Shown: positions 21,321 to 32,024, counted from the first letter of the stretch. The stretch is DNA of 64,000 nt from Pollenia angustigena (GCA_930367215.1 OV884059.1:158780511-158844510); one strand, 5' to 3'. Numbers and translations are program-made. The notes: generated by a model not told the origin, from the sequence alone.

Positions 21321-22775
21321 CTAGCGAGCGTCAAAAACGACCACTACAAGATAAAAATATAGAAAAATGTAATTTTAATAGTTATTGAGTTTCATTGATT
21401 CGGGAATTTAGTTTTGATAATTTAGTACTTACATCTTTTGGTACGCTTTTTGTACATAATACGATAGCCACATTCACGACAACGTATGGGATCTCGTGGA
21501 CGCATTTCATTTTCATGATGGCATTCTGCAATGAAAGTTAAAATATGTCTTTATTGTCATATTGTCCAATCTATGAGTAGTGAACTTATACATGAAACCT
21601 ATAAGAAATGTTTAATTAAATTTATGACATTCCAACGCTGTTCCAAACGATTTTTATTTGCATAGACATTCTGAATTTTCTCTTTGACAATTGCTTAGGA
21701 TCTGCAAATTGTAAGACAACATATTTCCTTTAAATATGACTTTGTCGAGTCTTTATACAAATGTTATTCCCTGATAGACCTATAACACAAACTGCCAGTC
21801 CAACGATTTCAAGAGAAAATTTATTTGCTTAACTTCATTTAAAACAAAAACCATGTTTTAAAATTTGTGTTTGTTTTTTAATTTACGTTAGGCGAACGAA
21901 GTTTTGGTTTGAAATCGTGGGATAGGCAGTTAAAAATACGGCTTAAATCTCGTGTACCAACGCAGCTCGAAATAACAAAAATATATAGCGTGATATTAAA
22001 TTTAAATATAAGAAATTATTACATGGAAAAAGTCTCGGAAATGCAGTTTTCGAGCTATGGACCTCTAATGTTTTTATATATGTACATGCATATGCGATTT
22101 TCCACTACATTTCTGAATGTATATGGCCAATATCAATATCATTTGAAAGCCTTGAAATACATAGGTATATCTTTCTGGATATACAAAATATAATCAAAAA
22201 TGCTTAACCCATTAAGAAGATGGGATGAGTTTATTGAAAACACTAGAGTTTTTAGTAAGCATATTAAATGTTATGCAGATGTTTTAGTTAGCATAGCCGG
22301 AAGAGCCATAGAGGAGAAAATCCTTGCGGCCGTCCGAATATACCGAATTATACCATGGACTAAAAAGCTTTAGGTAGCGAAGCCGGTATTTATTATAAAA
22401 TAGAGGAGAAAATCCTTGCCTCCGTCCGAAGACCGGCCTTACTCTGAATCTTATCAGATAACGAATTACCTATTGTGACCAATGATTTTTTAGTATACTT
22501 TATAAAATAGCATGCATAGTACTCCTTTGTAGGAGTTAACTTAAACCAAACTCTTAGTTAAAAAAGTGCTTCAAATTTACATCCTTTTTAACAACTTTTT
22601 GTATATATTTTTAAGCAAATAGTTACTATCTAATTTTTCTTTAAAACACTTTTCCATAAAAAATTTTAAGCCATTAAACACTTTCACACATTCAAGTTTC
22701 TCTAGTTCATTTACCTCCACATATATAAGTCATGGCTGTTTTTAATACACTATCCTTGGAGCTAGTTTCCGACAT
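21321..22775 (-). CDS. Rpb12: RNA polymerase subunit RPB12 / RPABC4, three exons
   Basis: The spliced CDS joins 22775-22715, 21525-21433 and 21343-21321 (61+93+23 nt), giving 58 aa plus TAG, the same length as the animal protein. It is a small zinc-binding subunit shared by RNA polymerases I, II and III, located in the nucleus. Seen: zinc ligands C19, C22, C36 and C39, the family signature [20 protein letters not shown], and the C-terminus LVVFDAR. Introns are 1189 bp (donor GTAAATG, acceptor TTCATTGCAG) and 89 bp (donor GTAAGTAC, acceptor TATCTTGTAG), and the reading phase is kept across both. The chosen ATG (22773-22775) gives an N-terminus [15 protein letters not shown]; a second in-frame ATG at codon 15 would give 44 aa. 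No defect is visible. It is probably the functional gene, surrounded by transposon debris. Confidence 0.93.
22308..22430. repeat. Direct repeat in Rpb12 intron 1
   Basis: 31-bp copies at 22308-22338 and 22400-22430 (ATAGAGGAGAAAATCCTTGC core, then CCGTCCGAA), differing at two bases, 92 bp apart. Confidence 0.7.
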
Positions 22776-23086
22776 TTTTTATTATTTTATTCACCAAACA
22801 CAAATAAATTTATTTTATTTAGGAAATTCTCACACTTAATTTCACAAAACAATGCTGCTATTTGTTGTGACAATTTCTAAACACATGAGTTAAAACAGTG
22901 CTGTAAAGCGTAAAAACTATCAGTAATAATAATAATAATTTTTAAAAGCACTTAGCAACTCTGATGTTCAATTTTATTTTTACAGTACTTCTGCAAATAA
23001 AATCAGCTCTGTCAACTTTTAAATTTCAAAACGAACCAAAATCACGAGAAAGAAAATCGCGTATTTTCGGAGTAGAATCACATATA
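22776..23086. other. Upstream region of Rpb12
   Basis: Presumed promoter and 5' UTR of the minus-strand Rpb12 gene. It is AT-rich; no TATA box or other core element could be assigned with confidence. Confidence 0.4.
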
Positions 23087-23248
23087 GTGTTTTCTTTTCT
23101 ACAAAAAAATGTGACATTTTATTTAAAAAAAAATGCAATTTGGTGTCTGTTTCTAAAAAATTTGATCCCGACAACATTTTTAAGAAACAGACACCCAATT
23201 GCATTTTTTTAAATAAAATGTCCAACTTTTTTGTAGAAAAGAAAACAC
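23087..23248. mobile_element. Hairpin MITE, ~162 bp
   Basis: Arms of about 68 bp fold together: GTGTTTTCTTTTCTAC...TGTCTGTTTCT at the left and its near-perfect reverse complement ending GAAAACAC at 23248. The loop is about 25 bp. No coding capacity; the antisense open frames here are products of the hairpin. Confidence 0.75.
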
Positions 23249-23291
23249 CAATAAATAGAAAAATAAGAGAAAGATAATAAAAAGTACATTA

Positions 23292-23709
23292 CAAGGCGAA
23301 TTCATAAAGGTGACATTTTCTAGTCATCTGTTTAATGTTTATTTCCTTGTGTGTATACTGAATGTCAAGCGTTGTTTACATTTTATGAAAAAATTTGTTA
23401 AAATTTAAAATTCAAAAAAAATATTAATTCTTGAAAAAAAAACTTATTTTAATGGTATAAAACAAAAAAGTTTATATATAATATAAGCACAAGGATTTTA
23501 AAAGGCGTAAGGAAAAAGTGGAGCAACAATAATTTTACAATACGGAAAAAAGATTTACCTTCTAAAGCAATTGTGTATATTTTATAAACAAATAGTTTTG
23601 ACATTCACTCTTACTTTTTACAAAAACAAAATACATAGTATTTTTCAAGAAAAGGGATAGCTAGCATAGCTCTATCTCATGATGCGGTCACCTGAATGAA
23701 TTCGCCTTG
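23292..23709. mobile_element. hAT-like MITE, 418 bp, CAAGGCGAATTC ends
   Basis: Inverted ends CAAGGCGAATTCAT...ATGAATTCGCCTTG continue with GGTGAC/GTCACC, and a perfect 8-bp duplication GTACATTA flanks it (23284-23291 and 23710-23717). The 8-bp duplication and CA..G ends point to hAT. There is no coding sequence. The same ends form the 28-bp relic at 25887-25914. Confidence 0.85.
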
Positions 23710-23850
23710 GTACATTACAACATTTAAAAAAAAGAAAACTAATTATCAGAGACGTAACAGTTACAAGAAATTCGATGAAAAAATCGTATTTAACCATTAA
23801 TATTAGCGAGTTTTAGTCAAAAGTTTTAATAAACAATTATCATTAAATAT

Positions 23851-23960
23851 ATTTAATTTTAGTTATCGTAACCAATTAAAGTAAGAAATTTTTTTTGGTA
23901 TAAATAACTATTTTTTTACCATATTGTTTATTTTAATTGGTTACGATAACCAAAATCAAA
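23851..23960. repeat. Inverted repeat, possible small MITE
   Basis: About 32-bp arms with the core GTTATCGTAACCAATTAAA (23851-23882 and 23929-23960) and a few mismatches, around a ~46-bp loop. Confidence 0.65.
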
Positions 23961-24084
23961 TAAATATATGTACATAGAAATAACGGTTAAAATTCCCAAA
24001 TACAAACAAACGGAATATTCTCGTTAACTTTTTTTCTAAAAAAAATTACATTTTTTTTAGTCCCTGATAAAAGCAAACCATAAA

Positions 24085-24253
24085 CAGGGGCCTAATTCTG
24101 GCAGTCGTGATCGAGTACTTTCTCGATTCAAAAGCAATTTTATTTCTAATTATTTCAGTCAATAATGAACGAATCGGAATTATTTTGTCAGTGTTGTAAA
24201 GCATTAATTTGAGTTTCACAATACTGAAAAAATAATTTCGATTCGTTCAGTAT
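24085..24253. mobile_element. Partial copy of the CAGGGG MITE
   Basis: It starts CAGGGGCCTAATTCTGGCAG and follows the order of 20639-20873 (GTCGTGATCGAGTACTTT, AATGAACGAATCGG, TTCGATTCGTTCAGTAT). It then loses similarity before the right end, so the right inverted repeat is missing. Confidence 0.75.
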
Positions 24254-26519
24254 CGTTTCACAATTGACAAAAGTTTGAAACAAATCTAGTTCACCAAAGC
24301 CCGTTCTAAAAAAGAAAGAAGGGAGAAAAATTATTTATTTTGAACAAAAAAATATAATGAATTTTTTGAGTCATGGCCGAAATTTTGAAAAGTATGTATA
24401 TGTTTATATCAGATTTTACTTATGTTTTAATGGGATAATATGGGTATCACAAAAAAGCTTGTTGAAAAGGTGACATCAAAATATGTATCTACAAAGAAGT
24501 TAACTACTTTGTTAATTATAAGTTTTCATATAGATTTACGTTGCCATAGGTATATATTTAAAAAAATAAGTGTTGCAAAAGACAATAATGCGTAAATAAA
24601 AAAAAATCTATTTTTAAGCCATATATGCCGAGTGTTAATGGTCAATTAGAGTTATATTGTTCTAATTTGGTTTGTTTTTCAAACTCATTTAAAAAACTGA
24701 ACATATAAGTACATAAAAAACGCAAACACGGTATAATGAATTGAAATTATCTTTAATTCGAAAGGAATTGCGATTTTTTTTAAACAAATTTTTTTAATTT
24801 TATGGCAAGAGGAGAAGACTTTATTGAAAATAAAATGATCATTTAAAAATGAACCGTGTGCGAAAAATTATTTTAAAAAATTGCGCGTTTTTTTTGAATG
24901 GGATTGAAACTTTGATATGTAAATTCTTAAGATATTCCGTGATACCAATGTTGCTTCGACTGGACAAGTAATATTGACGATTTATCACATAATTCTGAGA
25001 CACAATATTAGGAAGTCAATATCATAAGATTGGGCAAAACAGCTTAAAGCTAACATTTTAAACGCAATATTTGCTAATGCCTCAAAAGGATTAATATTAA
25101 CAGCATGTTTTAAACAACTAATTTCAATAACACGCAATTGCATAGAATAATTTGCCATCTTTTTTTTTATCGTCGATACAATTTAGATTTTGAACTTGTG
25201 TAGCTGGCAATCTTCCCTTCTTTAACTAATTTTCTTGTTGATTGAAAGCAGTTTTTGGATACATTTTCTATGTTCAATGGCCAATGTACTTTAACTCGCA
25301 ACCGCTCTCAGATCTGTAACTAAAACAAGAAACATATTCATATGAGTTATCAATATCTCCTGTTAAAAATCAAATTCATTGTAAGGTCTAGTTATTTTCA
25401 TTAAAATTTGGATTAATTGAAAGCATTGTAGGGATAACGTTTTTCACTGTAGTCAAATTTTTAAAACTGAATGAACGAACTTTTCTGTTCAAGGTCAATA
25501 AGTATACAATCTTATATTATTACCACCGTATCCATAAACGTTTATTAAATTTAACAAACGTTTATTATGTAAAATTTTCATAGAAAATTTGTTTTGTACG
25601 GCTTTATTAAAATAAAAATATTTTTATGAATACAAGGTTTCGTTTTATTGTTTTATAATTTTTAAAAAGAAAATTCCTTGAAAAAGTCGACAAACAATCG
25701 ACGAAACGTCGGGAACAAAATATTCTAATTAAAAAATTGAATTTTTATTTACATTGAAAAAATGTAGACAAAAATAACATTAATAAATTCATCAGTAAAA
25801 AAAACTTCAACAATAAATGCAACACTTTCGAAATTTTGAGACAAAAAAAGTTTTAGCACTTAAAAATAAAAAAACGAACACAGACTCAAGGCGAATTAAC
25901 TTAAATTCGCCTTGCACAGACTTAACAATTTTTCGCGCCTAAAATCTTTAAAAGTACTAAAAACGGTACCAAGTTGACAGCGCTGATAAAAAATATTAGT
26001 TTCTTTCAAGAAGAATTCATATAGAATACTATTCAATTCGCCTGGGTTTCTTTAAATTAAATTTAGTATATTTATATTAATTATTTGTGATTTATATATT
26101 CAAATTAATACAACTTGCTCTCATTTGTGCAAATATTAAGTGAAAAGTCTTTTAAAAGTGTTACTATTAGATTAGAAAATGGTAATTAAACATACCATTA
26201 TTGGAAGTACTATACAGTACTTTAAAAATTATCGTCAAAATTATTTATTAATAGGAAGAAAAAGTAAATAACAAATTATAAATAAAAAGGCAATTTTGAT
26301 GAAACTGGTTTTACAAGAATATGTGTTTTTTGAAAAACTGCAAAAGAATTGAAATACATTCGCCTTGTGAAAAAAAGTTTAATATAAAAAAAAAATAATT
26401 AATTCGCGCCAAATTTTGCAACTTTGACAACACTGTCTGTCATCTGTTTGCAAAAAATTTTCAGAGGGTTTTTTCAAAAGTGTTTGAGCTTTAGTAATTA
26501 AAAGTTTTTTTTATAAAAA
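24254..26519. other. Intergenic upstream of METTL16 fragment
   Basis: AT-rich and without a recognisable gene, apart from the 28-bp relic at 25887-25914. Single ends resembling the CAAGGCGAAT family occur near 26035-26052 and 26350-26362 without a clear partner. A CGTTTATTAAA-type motif occurs near 25540-25565 and is also found inside the Harbinger element of U1. Confidence 0.5.
25887..25914. mobile_element. 28-bp TIR-only hAT relic with intact 8-bp duplication
   Basis: The two 11-bp ends CAAGGCGAATT and AATTCGCCTTG are separated by only 6 bp (AACTTA). A perfect 8-bp duplication CACAGACT flanks it (25879-25886 and 25915-25922). The ends match those of the 418-bp MITE at 23292-23709. It is either an extremely deleted element or the product of an incomplete excision repair. 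Confidence 0.8.
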
Positions 26520-27045
26520 ATGTGTAATAAAGCAGTCAATAAACAAATGCATCCCCGTAATATTTTCAAGCAGCCTCCGGACTACACAGAGTTGGCCATC
26601 AAATATCCAGATTTTCGTAGAGTGTGCAAATTGGTAAGTACAAACTAATTTTCAACATACACTTTCTTTTTCATTGAAAAACCAACCGTTAACTTTTTGT
26701 TTAAAACCCAAAAAGGAATTAACTGGCAAAGTTTGTATTGATTATAAAAACGAAAAGGCTTTGATAACCTTAACACAAACTTTGCTTTTGGAATATTTTC
26801 AACTAAGTGTTAATTTCGCGCCCGGCAGTTTGGTACCCACATTGCCATTACGCCTAAACTATATACTATGGCTGGAAGACATTTTAAACTCCAGCTCCAC
26901 GCAGGAACAAACAAAAGGCATTGACATAGGTTGTGGCTCGTCCTGCATTTACAGCCTGCTGGCGGCTAAGAAAAATAATTGGCAAAAGTTTTTTTTCAAT
27001 AAAATACAAAAATTAATTAAATATGAAAAAGCTGATCCAAGTTGA
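26520..27045 (+). pseudogene. METTL16-like RNA m6A methyltransferase, 5' fragment
   Basis: METTL16 methylates N6-adenosine in U6 snRNA and MAT2A-type hairpins. Exon 1 is 26520-26633 (in-frame ATGs at 26520 and 26547; MHPRN aligns with the MHARN of the animal family). It ends at GTAAGTA. An 82-bp intron ends at AG 26714-26715, phase 0. Exon 2 reads ELTGKVCIDYKNEKALITLT, then PTLPLRLNYILWLEDIL and the SAM-binding motif GIDIGCGSSCIY. Similarity stops after AAKKNNW (26982). The remaining codons to TGA at 27043-27045 are unrelated, and no splice donor follows. The NPPF catalytic motif and everything after it are missing, giving about 147 codons against 300-560 in the family. It is non-functional as a methyltransferase unless continued by a distant exon I cannot see. 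It faces the UPF0489 relic. Confidence 0.8.
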
Positions 27046-27099
27046 GCTCATAAGCCGAGTATATACATATTTGTTTTCTAACAAATAATTTGCGATTGA

Positions 27100-27915
27100 C
27101 GTCCTGGAATTTAACCTTCAAAAGCTTTTTTTTTTCTTCTAAATACTCGAATATTCCCTTCAAAGCTTTCAACTGTTGTTTTCTTTTTTCCGTAGTACCT
27201 ATGACAATGGGTTCTGTGGCACTTTCAAAATGAAATATGTCAACAACAGTTGGCAATTTTGTAAATTTCCAAAAATGGGTCACTTAACTGCATGTAGCAG
27301 TAGGCATCTGTGTTAATTACCAAAAATGGGTTAGAAGTGCTTAAGAAATCCAAGTCTATATCCAATATATAATTGTAAGCATCCTGAGCTGCTAAGAGTT
27401 CTTTAGGATTGGGGGGTTTCTCCGAGTCGGTATTTACAACTTGTAGCTCCAAATTTTTGGCCTACTTTTGTAATTTGAAAATAACCTTCTGATATGAAAA
27501 AGTCCAAACAATAGTCTACACTTATTTTATCTTCTTTGTGGCCAACTTTAAAATTATACTTGCCAAAAGGAATTTGATTGCACCAAGAATTTTTTTCCCA
27601 TACCATACGATTAAAATGCTCAGCATAACAGGCCGGCATAGTCCAATTCTCAATACTTAACTCGGCTAACTTAGTCTCATTATCATAAAGAGCGCTGGCT
27701 GGTATTTCTTGTGATATTACCATATCTGGATGAAAGTTTTACTTTCTAAAGGCAAATGTCTGCTAGCCAAACAACGATAAATAAATTCCAACACATCATC
27801 GTGATAGTCTACAATTAATATTGGTATGCGTTTGAAACGTCTTAGACTTACAGTGGAGGTTACCAGGTCATCTTGTTGTGACTTATCCGCAGTTGAGGCT
27901 GTTATCGTTATTTCA
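27100..27915 (-). pseudogene. UPF0489 (C5orf22-like) gene relic, multiply frameshifted
   Basis: Read on the minus strand in pieces. 27915-27729 gives RFKRIPILIVDYHDDVLEFI. 27723-27460 gives ELSIENWTMPACYAEHF and VGHKEDKISVDYCLDFFI. 27452-27285 gives YILDIDLDFLSTSNPF. 27283-27100 gives KLPTVVDIFHF and a Lys-rich helix. This is the domain order of the UPF0489 family, whose biochemical role is not established. The frame changes at about 27730, 27455 and 27275. At the first break the family's His-Phe-Asp-Ser-His core is absent, consistent with a 16-bp deletion between ATCCA repeats. The C-terminal third is missing. A polar stretch upstream (28010-27925, SESFNKPTSSEEIKEPANKR) may be another fragment. 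Sequencing indels could explain single-base shifts but not the missing core. Confidence 0.75.
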
Positions 27916-28143
27916 CCTTTTTGCTACATCAGTCAGTTTTGAGCGTTTGTTGGCAGGCTCCTTAATTTCTTCGGAACTTGTTGGCTTATTAAAACTTTCA
28001 CTTTTACGTGTTAAAAAGCCATATTGAATTTTATGTAATTTTTTTTAAGAAAATTGCCAGTTTTGACAGAAAAAACATAGGCAAATTTCGGTGCTTTGAC
28101 ATCAAAACTAGGCGAATTGGCTATTTCTTTACACCAAGTTGAC

Positions 28144-28220
28144 GTGAAACAAAACACGAAACGTGCGTCAGCTGTTTAAACCAGTGTTGCCAAAAAGATA
28201 ATAGCTAAAAAATCACCCAT
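28144..28220 (-). mobile_element. Mariner 5' end, truncated, at array edge
   Basis: Only the terminal inverted repeat and untranslated leader (minus strand ATGGGTGATTTTTTAGC inward) are present. The transposase part seen at other unit junctions is missing, so the array boundary lies inside the mariner. A TA follows at 28221-28222. Confidence 0.7.
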
Positions 28221-28369
28221 TATATTAGCGGAATATAACAAATCTTAAAATGTTGTTTATAGACATATTTTAACATAAAATAAGTAATGACGTAGAAAAC
28301 AAAATAAATTTTCTGTAAATATTTTACTGGATAACCCCATTTCTTTAAATCTTAAAGTGAACGACGTCA

Positions 28370-28383
28370 CGGGTAAAAGCTAG
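28370..28383 (+). other. Helitron-like 3' end in every unit
   Basis: GTCACGGGTAAAAGCTAG followed by T resembles the CTAG 3' ends of insect Helitrons, with a possible short stem just upstream (GTGA/TCAC). It is repeated at the same place in each unit. The 5' end was not found, so this is a weak call. Confidence 0.35.
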
Positions 28384-28479
28384 TTACAAAATAAAACATG
28401 GGTGGTTGTAGGTCTTTTTTGATCTACCTTGTATATATATTTTTAAGAAATGTTGCTTCTTTTTTTGGCAACTTTTAAC

Positions 28480-28905
28480 ACTTTTTCTCTTTTAGTTTTG
28501 GTACTTTTTTATTTTCAAAAAATTTGGCTAGAGATATTGTCCAGATTTAAGTGGGGTATATTTTAAGAGGTTAAAACGAAAAATGTTTTACTTTTTCTCT
28601 TTTGGATAAATTTGGTATACAGATTGCATATGGTCGAGATCAAAATATACGGTATTTTTTAAGGGATAAAATTGGGATAAAACTGTTACTTTTTATCTCT
28701 TCGAAAAATTTGGTATTCATATAAAACATAACCTAAATTAACGTACAGAGTACTTTCTGGGGGAATAAAATGAGTCAAAGCTCGTACTTTTAGTACTTCG
28801 TTGCATTTGGTATAAAAAGTACAAAATATACGGCACTTTTTAAGGGGTAAAAAATGGATCAAATTGATCCTTTTTGTACTTTTTCGGATTGCGTATGGTC
28901 CATTG
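28480..28905 (+). repeat. Degenerate tandem repeats, ~110 bp
   Basis: Successive blocks of the form (T)GGTACTTTTT...TCTTTTNGATAAATTTGGTAT...ATATACGG...TTTTTAAGGG, roughly every 100-120 bp. They are present in all units; in U4 the block is split by the Helitron. The 93-132-codon frames crossing it on both strands are not conserved proteins. Confidence 0.6.
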
Positions 28906-29244
28906 GCTGGAATATATTTAGGCGCCCATTCATTGCTTTTCATATCGACAACTATATGTAGGTTGCTCAAGATTATTGAGTGCTCAAAAGTTATGTATGT
29001 ATCGGGTGATTTTTTAAGACCCTACAAGAATAGTGACGGTCATTTGACCTATCATATGACCGACATTGCTGATAGAGATATCGGTCATCGCGTAGAACAA
29101 AGTTTCTATCATTTTCTTAAGGCCAACGTGAAAAAAATGACCTAAACTTTTGTGTACGTGTGATTTTGCATCCTTCTTTAACCTATGAATTTTGTGGTAG
29201 ATAAAACATATATCTGAGCTGTTTACTCTTATACTCTTTACATA

Positions 29245-29384
29245 TCAGTACTGATGTATAACCGGACACAGCTGACTAGTCAGTACTGATGCATATAACG
29301 GACACAGCTGACCAGTCAGTACTGACCAGTCAGTACTGACGCATATACCGGCCACAGCTGACTAGTCAGTACTGATGCATATAT
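29245..29384 (+). repeat. Minisatellite, ~36-bp period, TCAGTACTGA core
   Basis: Four to five copies of TCAGTACTGATGCATATAAC plus GGACACAGCTGACTAG, one of them shortened to 14 bp. Equivalent blocks start at 35440, 39706, 45747, 49623, 53286, 57436 and 61083. From U5 onward the middle reads CCAGTCAGTACTGACTGG, a perfect 18-bp palindrome; in U1-U4 one half is not inverted. Confidence 0.85.
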
Positions 29385-29799
29385 ACGTCACTGTTGACGT
29401 ACTTTTTAGCTTAAATAAAACACGATTCATCTCATTCAATTCTCATACAAATTTTTGTCTTTATTTAAAATAAAATTCAATATTTTTTTGGTTTTCAAAA
29501 TAACTTAAATAAATAAATATTTTTTTTTTTTAACTAAATTTTTTAAATTAATTATGTTTTGTTTGCATTCGAAAACGTTTGCTGGATCAAACATCATTCA
29601 ACAGTTTCTTAATTACATTAAACAAGCACCTTCTTACAAATAAAGTTCAGTCAATAAAAAGTGTTAAAAATAAAGCTAAACTTTTACTAATTTATTGGTC
29701 ACGCTTATTTTTTGATTTTTTTCTCTTTTAGATTGATTATTTTAGTTTAAATTAAAAAAAATTGTCGTCATTTTATTTATTACCCCCTTTTTCTTTTAT

Positions 29800-30352
29800 T
29801 TATTTTTGTTGCTTTACCCTATGGTGGGCACGTTCAACCGCTTTTCTTATACTTTTTTCATACTCCCCGGCTCCTAGGTTCTGAAAAACATCTAAAATAT
29901 GAAGTAAAAAAAAAGACAGAAATGTTAAATATTCAAAGACTAAAATTATTTAATGTCTGTACATACCTCTTACAATTTTATTTAGCAGCGTGAGATTTGA
30001 CAACGGAAGTTTTCCCCACCTTCCATCCCAATTATATTTATATAGCAAATCATCTGCAAACAATGCACGAATAACACTGCCAACATCTAAAGAAACACCT
30101 TTAATTTTATGAATATAGGGCTTCTGTAAAGAAGTTGAATTACTGTTTGAGCAAGTAAAATATATAAAATATTGTGATTGTTACCATGGCCTGAGCGTAA
30201 TCGGAGTCTAGCTTCTCCTCTATTTCTTGCACTGCTGTTGTGGTCCGCAAGGGGAGCATGCTGGCGGTCTCATCAAGCCCTTGATCAGAAGTCTCTCCTG
30301 TCATGCGGCGGAGGTACTCTTGGGCTTTTTTTATGCCTACTTTACACTCCAT
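29800..30352 (-). CDS. DUF4806-like gene, three 3' exons (U1)
   Basis: Exon A 30352-30185 starts ATG GAG and ends GCC ATG at donor GTAACA. Exon B 30123-29974 (acceptor TTTACAG) encodes KPYIHKIKGVSLDVGSVIRA, then YKYNWDGRWGKLPLSNLTLL, and ends at donor GTAAGA. Exon C 29880-29800 (acceptor TTTTTCAG) encodes NLGAGEYEKSIRKAVERAHH and ends KQQK, TAA. All junctions are phase 0; total 132 codons. The YNW.G..GK pattern followed by a Lys/Arg-rich helix fits DUF4806, a domain of unknown function common in insects and often multicopy. Upstream on the same strand a second open stretch (NIKMYRRLIENEDSARSERS...) runs into a stop just before exon A in another frame, so the true 5' end is uncertain and the gene may be broken there. 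Confidence 0.55.
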
Positions 30353-31099
30353 TAGAATTTTAGCTTATTGATGGAACAGGTTGTATATTAGATCTTTCAC
30401 TTCGTGCACTATCTTCGTTTTCTATTAACCTTCTATACATTTTAATATTGGACTCAAATGTCTTTTTTTCCAATGATAGACAATTTTGCAAACGTCTTTT
30501 TTTCATAGTTATCTTTTATCACAAAAAGTATACTTTTACGGTCTAATTCATAAAAATTTCTTGTTTCAGCTTTAATGAATACAATAGTTATCAAACACTT
30601 TTTGTTTTATAAACCATTAATAAAAAATCTAATTTATAAACGCTTAATAAAACGTTTATATTACTTTTGTATTATTATGTTGGCAACAACATGTTATTTT
30701 GATAGTAATTTTTGTAATAGTGATGCATACAACTAGGGATGAAACGATACGAGTAAATAAAAATATCATACAACAAACGAATTTTAAGTGAATTTCTGTT
30801 TTGTTTTCAATTTAAAATGAATTTCTATTTTTTAAAACGTAATATTTTAATTAATTTTATGTTTTTTTTTGTTAATAAAATACATACTATTGAAATAGAA
30901 GCGGAATATGTAAATCATATTTCAATATCAAATTTTTACTGCTTAAACTCTGTACGTTCCAAAAGAGATTATACAGCTTTATATTTAATGAATAATTTAA
31001 GCAATTTTTACCAGATGTTTTGAAAATAAAACCTCCTAGGTTTTAACAAAACATTTTTAGTCACATATAACTGCCAAAATATTTAAAGTTCAAATGTTT

Positions 31100-31375
31100 T
31101 CACTTACCTGAACATTCAGGGTATAGTAACCCTTTCTGTTTATATAATATTGGGCAAAATTTGCGCCGGTTTTTTTTTTTTTTGATATGTATGTGCGTAC
31201 CAATAACGTTTGGGACATTTTTAAATGTCTTAAATTCTGTAATTAGGATTGCTTCCTCTATAAGAGATGAAGGCAGTTTAATTTTTCTATTGCCCCAGCG
31301 AGCTAAAGCACGAGCCACTCTGGCTAAAATACTACACACTGTTGCTTAAGAGAACCCATGAAGATCGGCAGCATC
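31100..31375 (-). pseudogene. Harbinger transposase (DDE_Tnp_4) fragment
   Basis: Reading the minus strand: ADLHGFS, an in-frame stop, then ATVCSILARVARALA, IKLPSSLIEEAILITEF, NVPNVIGTHIHI and RKFCPILYKQKG. This matches the Harbinger nuclease core, where FP.VIGAIDGTHI is followed by a Tyr-Asn-Arg-Lys-Gly / NVQ strand; the Ala-Ile-Asp of the first catalytic motif is deleted. A frame change leads into YTLNVQ and a splice-donor-like GTAAGTG. Upstream and downstream parts are not recognisable. Inactive. Confidence 0.75.
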
Positions 31376-31898
31376 ATCTTAAATCTACGAATTGTTTTTT
31401 TAACTTCAATTTAATTTTTTATTATCGCTTTTTTGGTAATTGCTAAAATTAGTTTTTAATTTTCTGGCAGGCACATTTTTGCAAAAATTTAGTTTTAAAT
31501 CAATTCTATATAATAATAGTGACACCCTTTTTTTAACATTAAATACTTTTTTGATGTCTCGAATATATTTAGAGATATCTAGCTCTAGCATTTCCTGATA
31601 TCCTTAATTTTATAGTTCTCATTGTTTTGCTTCATTTGTCACTTTTTGTGCTATGAATCAAATTTTCGATGCAAAAGATAAAATATTCAAAGCATGTAGG
31701 ACAAAACATTTTTGTACCGTGCGGCAAACCAGTAACCAACAGACGATATACTATGTGGTTTCTACTTTGTGTTTACTTTAACAAATACTATCTATACCTA
31801 TTTGAAAGACATTTTAACATATAAGTGTAATGAATGGTAAAAAAGAGGTTTACATTATTTGAAATAAATCTTAATAGCTTTTTATATTTTATATATGA

Positions 31899-32024
31899 GT
31901 GCCCCGGTAGACTAGCTGGTAGAGAGCTTGTCTATCAGCGCCGGGGTTGCGGGTTCGATTCCCGCCAGAGACTCTGGTTTCTTTCCTGCAGACAAGCATA
32001 GAGCTTCGCGGGATTAGAGTAGGG

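Noticed and set aside
21909..22193. A 94-codon plus-strand frame
   Set aside because: It lies inside intron 1 of Rpb12 on the opposite strand and shows no recognisable domain.
23019..23225. Two antisense frames of 68 and 82 codons
   Set aside because: Both are products of the hairpin MITE at 23087-23248.
28686..29145. Open frames of 93-132 codons on both strands in every unit
   Set aside because: They overlap each other antisense, cross degenerate tandem repeats and the minisatellite, and resemble no protein family. Their persistence follows from unit identity.
31899..31980. A tRNA gene, suggested by strong A and B boxes
   Set aside because: The 5' GCCCCGG has no complementary 3' acceptor strand after the B box, and the sequence runs into a non-tRNA body and poly(A). 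It fits a tRNA-derived SINE.
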